From RHLJ01 sp963974345 (lineage in GTDB: Bacteria; Bacteroidota; Rhodothermia; Balneolales; Balneolaceae): a stretch of 64,000 bases of DNA. The position numbers were made by a program, and so were the translations under genes. A model generated the notes under the pieces. That model had not been told where the DNA came from. It searched no databases and worked only from the letters and a program-made list of their open reading frames with translations. The stretch is from assembly GCA_963974345.1 (NCBI GenBank), contig CAXBBW010000001.1, positions 248,001 through 312,000 of the forward strand, written 5' to 3'. Below are positions 61,844 through 64,000 of this stretch, piece after piece (position 1 is the first letter of the stretch; each line of letters starts with the position of its first letter).

Positions 61844-62695
61844 ATGGTAAAAAAACCTGTTTATATATTGTTAATTACCCTTTTATTTTCAAGTTGTGCA
61901 GAGTTAAAAAAGTTGTCCAACGTTCAAAAACCTACGGTTTCGGTAAATGACTTTCGAGTTACCGAACTCACTTTGCAAAACATTGAACTTACCTTTGATT
62001 TAGAGGTTGCTAACCCGAATCCTATTTCTGTTTCTCTTGCTTCTTATGATTTTGATTTACTAATTGAAGAGAATTCATTTGTAAAAGGAACACAATCGTT
62101 AACAACTAACATAGATGCTAATGCATCTAGTATAATTTCTATTCCCGTTCGGTTTACATTTAAAGAGCTCTATCAAACCTTTAAAGCTATAAATGCTGAG
62201 AAAGAAGGCTACTATAAATTCCTCGGAAATATTGGAATTAACGTACCTGTATTAGGACTCCTTGAAATACCCATCGAAAAGGACGGAGCGTTTCCTATTG
62301 TTAAGGCCCCAACTATTTCTGTTTCTAAATTTTCGGTTAAAAATATATCGTTCACAAAAGCGGATGTAGAATTAGAACTTAATGTTGGAAATCCAAATAG
62401 CTTCGGAATGATTATGAATCAACTAGATTATAATATAAATCTAAATGGTTTTGATACTATAGAAGGTCAAACTTCAAGTTCTCTTACTGTTGAAGAAAAT
62501 GAGACAAAGTCTTTAACAATTCCGGCTTCCTTTAACTTTCTTGAGCTTGGATCCGCTGCTTACAGTGCAATTGTTGGTGGAAAACCTTTCGAATATACAT
62601 TATCTGGATCAGCTGATGTGGGAGCAACATTACCCTTTTTTAAAACCTCATCTTTTAATTTTGATAAATCGGGTTCTGTTGATATCCTCAAGTAA
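61844..62695 (+). CDS. LEA type 2 (WHy-domain) lipoprotein, two domains
   Basis: 283 residues. Lipobox LLFSSC (lipidated C18), then two tandem LEA_2/WHy domains: about 33-150 (VNDFRVTELTLQNIELTFDL, VANPNPISVSL) and about 153-280 (VSKFSVKNISFTKADVELEL, NVGNPNSFGM). The NPNP/NPN turn after a beta strand is the WHy signature. The family includes desiccation- and stress-linked proteins, but its biochemical role is not fixed. It is a stand-alone gene on the plus strand, 19 bp before the MGMT gene. Confidence 0.8.
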   Translation: MVKKPVYILLITLLFSSCAELKKLSNVQKPTVSVNDFRVTELTLQNIELTFDLEVANPNPISVSLASYDFDLLIEENSFVKGTQSLTTNIDANASSIISIPVRFTFKELYQTFKAINAEKEGYYKFLGNIGINVPVLGLLEIPIEKDGAFPIVKAPTISVSKFSVKNISFTKADVELELNVGNPNSFGMIMNQLDYNINLNGFDTIEGQTSSSLTVEENETKSLTIPASFNFLELGSAAYSAIVGGKPFEYTLSGSADVGATLPFFKTSSFNFDKSGSVDILK

Positions 62696-62713
62696 CATCT
62701 AATTTAAAAAACA

Positions 62714-63172
62714 TTGACCTACCAGAGCTATTTAGAAACCCCAATCGGTTATATCAGAATTCTTTCTAATGGAGACGGCATTACGGAAATAAAATTCCAA
62801 GACACCGATGGTCCTGAAGACCCTGATATTCATACAGAATCAGCCAGAACACAACTTCGAGAATATTTTGAAGGCTCAAGAAATCAATTTAATTTAGTTC
62901 TTCAGCAAGATGGAACTGAATTCGAAAATACGGTCTGGAATGAATTAACCACCATTCCCTATGGTTCTACTACAACTTATGGAAGCATCGCAAAAAAACT
63001 AGGAGATACTAACTATTCTCAAGCCGTAGGAAATGCAAATGGTAAAAACCCAATAGCAGTTGTAATTCCCTGCCACAGGGTACTAGGAGCAAATAATAAT
63101 CTAGTTGGATATGCCGGTGGTCTAGATCGTAAAGAATGGTTATTAAAACATGAAGGTTCATTACTTTTATAA
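62714..63172 (+). CDS. ogt: Methylated-DNA--protein-cysteine methyltransferase
   Basis: 152 residues, start TTG 62714. The single-use acceptor C120 lies in VVIPCHRVLG; helix-turn-helix residues precede it (IPYGSTTTYGSIAKKLG) and GYAGGLDRKEWLL follows. The enzyme repairs O6-methylguanine by transferring the methyl group to its own cysteine. The short N-terminal domain (about 1-65) is typical of stand-alone Ogt/MGMT without an Ada domain. It is close behind the LEA lipoprotein and likely shares its transcript. Confidence 0.93.
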   Translation: MTYQSYLETPIGYIRILSNGDGITEIKFQDTDGPEDPDIHTESARTQLREYFEGSRNQFNLVLQQDGTEFENTVWNELTTIPYGSTTTYGSIAKKLGDTNYSQAVGNANGKNPIAVVIPCHRVLGANNNLVGYAGGLDRKEWLLKHEGSLLL

Positions 63173-63230
63173 CTATTTACTGCTCGTTAGCTTCCCATTT
63201 TATACCTTCAATAAGTCACAATAATCAATT

Positions 63231-64000
63231 ATGAAAAAGCTACTACTTTTATTGCTCTCAGTTGGGTTCTCTACACTAACTTTCGCCCAAATGACCGATA
63301 CTCCTCCTCGCGCTGAAGGTGAAGGTCCTTTCGATCGATTAATCATTCGTGGGGTAAATTTAATTGATGGAACTGGATCTCCGGCTACTGGTCCAGTCGA
63401 TATCGTCGTTGAGGGAAATAGAATTGCGAGTATTCGAACTGTTGGATATCCAGGACTTCCAATTAATGATCGTAGAAGACCTGAAGCTGGAACAAATGAC
63501 AAAGTAATTGACGCTACGGGTATGTATTTACTACCCGGCTTTTTTGATATGCATGCACATACAGGCGGCGGTGCTCAAGGTACTACTCCAGAATATGTAT
63601 ACAAACTTTGGTTAGCCCATGGAATTACTTCTATTCGTGAACCAGGATCATTCAACGGAACCGATTGGACACTTAGACACCGCGAATTAAGTGCAAAGAA
63701 TGAAATTACAGCTCCTCGTATATCTGCATGGATTGGATTTGGTTCAGGTTCTGAGAAAGAAATAACAACAGCCGATCAAGCAAGGAAATGGGTGCAGATG
63801 ATTCATAAAAAAGGCGCGAATGGGATCAAATTTTTTGGTGCCTCACCAGAAGTTTATGCCGCAGCTATTGATGAAGCTAATAAACTTGGTCTTGGAACTA
63901 TGACGCATCACGCACAAACACGAGTAGTTTATAATAATGCTCTTGTATCTGCACGATTAGGACTTACAAGTATGACTCATTGGTATGGATTACCTGAAGC
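63231..64000 (+). CDS. Secreted amidohydrolase (3' cut by window edge)
   Basis: The frame is open from ATG 63231 to the end of the window (256 residues seen). A signal peptide (MKKLLLLLLSVGFSTLTFAQ) is followed by an amidohydrolase fold: small beta domain (VNLIDGTGSPA, DIVVEGNRIASI), then the metal-binding H108-A-H110 in GFFDMHAHTGGG. GANGIKFFGAS places a lysine where the carbamylated or bridging residue would sit, and MTHHAQTRVVY holds later histidines. Secreted metal-dependent hydrolases of this type act on peptides, hydantoins or organic amides. The substrate is not determinable. Confidence 0.85.
   Translation, partial: MKKLLLLLLSVGFSTLTFAQMTDTPPRAEGEGPFDRLIIRGVNLIDGTGSPATGPVDIVVEGNRIASIRTVGYPGLPINDRRRPEAGTNDKVIDATGMYLLPGFFDMHAHTGGGAQGTTPEYVYKLWLAHGITSIREPGSFNGTDWTLRHRELSAKNEITAPRISAWIGFGSGSEKEITTADQARKWVQMIHKKGANGIKFFGASPEVYAAAIDEANKLGLGTMTHHAQTRVVYNNALVSARLGLTSMTHWYGLPE

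Noticed and set aside
63200..63502. A 100-codon minus-strand frame at the right edge
   Set aside because: It is antisense to the signal peptide and N-terminal domain of the amidohydrolase, which has clear family motifs.

Overview
The window is a low-G+C (AT-rich) bacterial chromosome segment with a Bacteroidota/Balneolota flavour. The pointers are an FHS-type sugar transporter, two ROK-family proteins, a second EF-G-like GTPase, DUF3095 and DUF1761 proteins, many secreted proteins and lipoproteins, a ZnuD-like TonB receptor with a carboxypeptidase-like N-terminal domain, and weak ribosome binding sites. A marine, aerobic, carotenoid-bearing relative of Balneola is my best inference; no rRNA is present to settle it. 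Both edges cut genes: a carotenoid desaturase at the left and an amidohydrolase at the right.

Layout. 1-3.0 kb: end of crtI, a YfcE-type phosphoesterase, a GT2 glycosyltransferase with a membrane HExxH protein, DUF1761. 3.5-8.1 kb: a giant receiver/PAS/GAF histidine kinase. 8.2-12.8 kb: deoC, an inserted RAYT transposase, an active aldehyde dehydrogenase, a half-length ALDH-like protein and a SPOR lipoprotein. 12.9-17.6 kb: DUF3095, a VTT membrane protein, an ExbD-like protein; opposite them ychF, a phosphatase and nusB. 17.7 kb: tRNA-Val(GAC). 18.8-20.9 kb: a second PAS histidine kinase. 21.0-29.8 kb: a core block thrS-infC-rpmI-rplT, terminator, pheS-pheT-(coiled coil)-zapA-ymdB-lolD. infC starts at a non-canonical AUC codon. 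30.7-43.6 kb: a carbohydrate region with an FHS transporter, ROK kinase, LytTR regulator, glycosyltransferase, ROK repressor, an MSOX-type oxidase and three glycoside hydrolases, with no SusC/SusD pair. 43.8-50.8 kb: a membrane-anchored 30-residue repeat protein, an EF-G paralogue, asparaginase and a PolB-like exonuclease. 50.9-58.4 kb: an ammonium transporter, a DUF481 barrel, a flavin disulfide reductase, PPDK and twin small membrane proteins. 58.5-61.6 kb: a probable metal-uptake cassette ending in a ZnuD-like receptor. 61.8-64.0 kb: a LEA/WHy lipoprotein, MGMT and an amidohydrolase.

How the genes work together. deoC plus the aldehyde dehydrogenase would turn deoxyribose-5-phosphate into glyceraldehyde-3-phosphate and acetate. 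The GH2-GH5-GH-A genes would trim a plant or algal glycan outside the cytoplasmic membrane, the FHS permease would import the sugar and the ROK kinase phosphorylate it. PPDK would feed gluconeogenesis.

The less expected content is in the small print. A RAYT gene sits inside the deoC operon and carries a perfect 38-bp REP-like palindrome and 36-bp tandem repeats in its own reading frame. A related hairpin lies in the 3' end of a glycosidase gene. Three decayed genes have no intact reading frame: a TfoX/Sxy-like gene with two nonsense codons, the C-terminus of a second ammonium transporter, and the tail of a protein resembling a type IX secretion sorting domain. I found no CRISPR array, prophage or complete insertion sequence.
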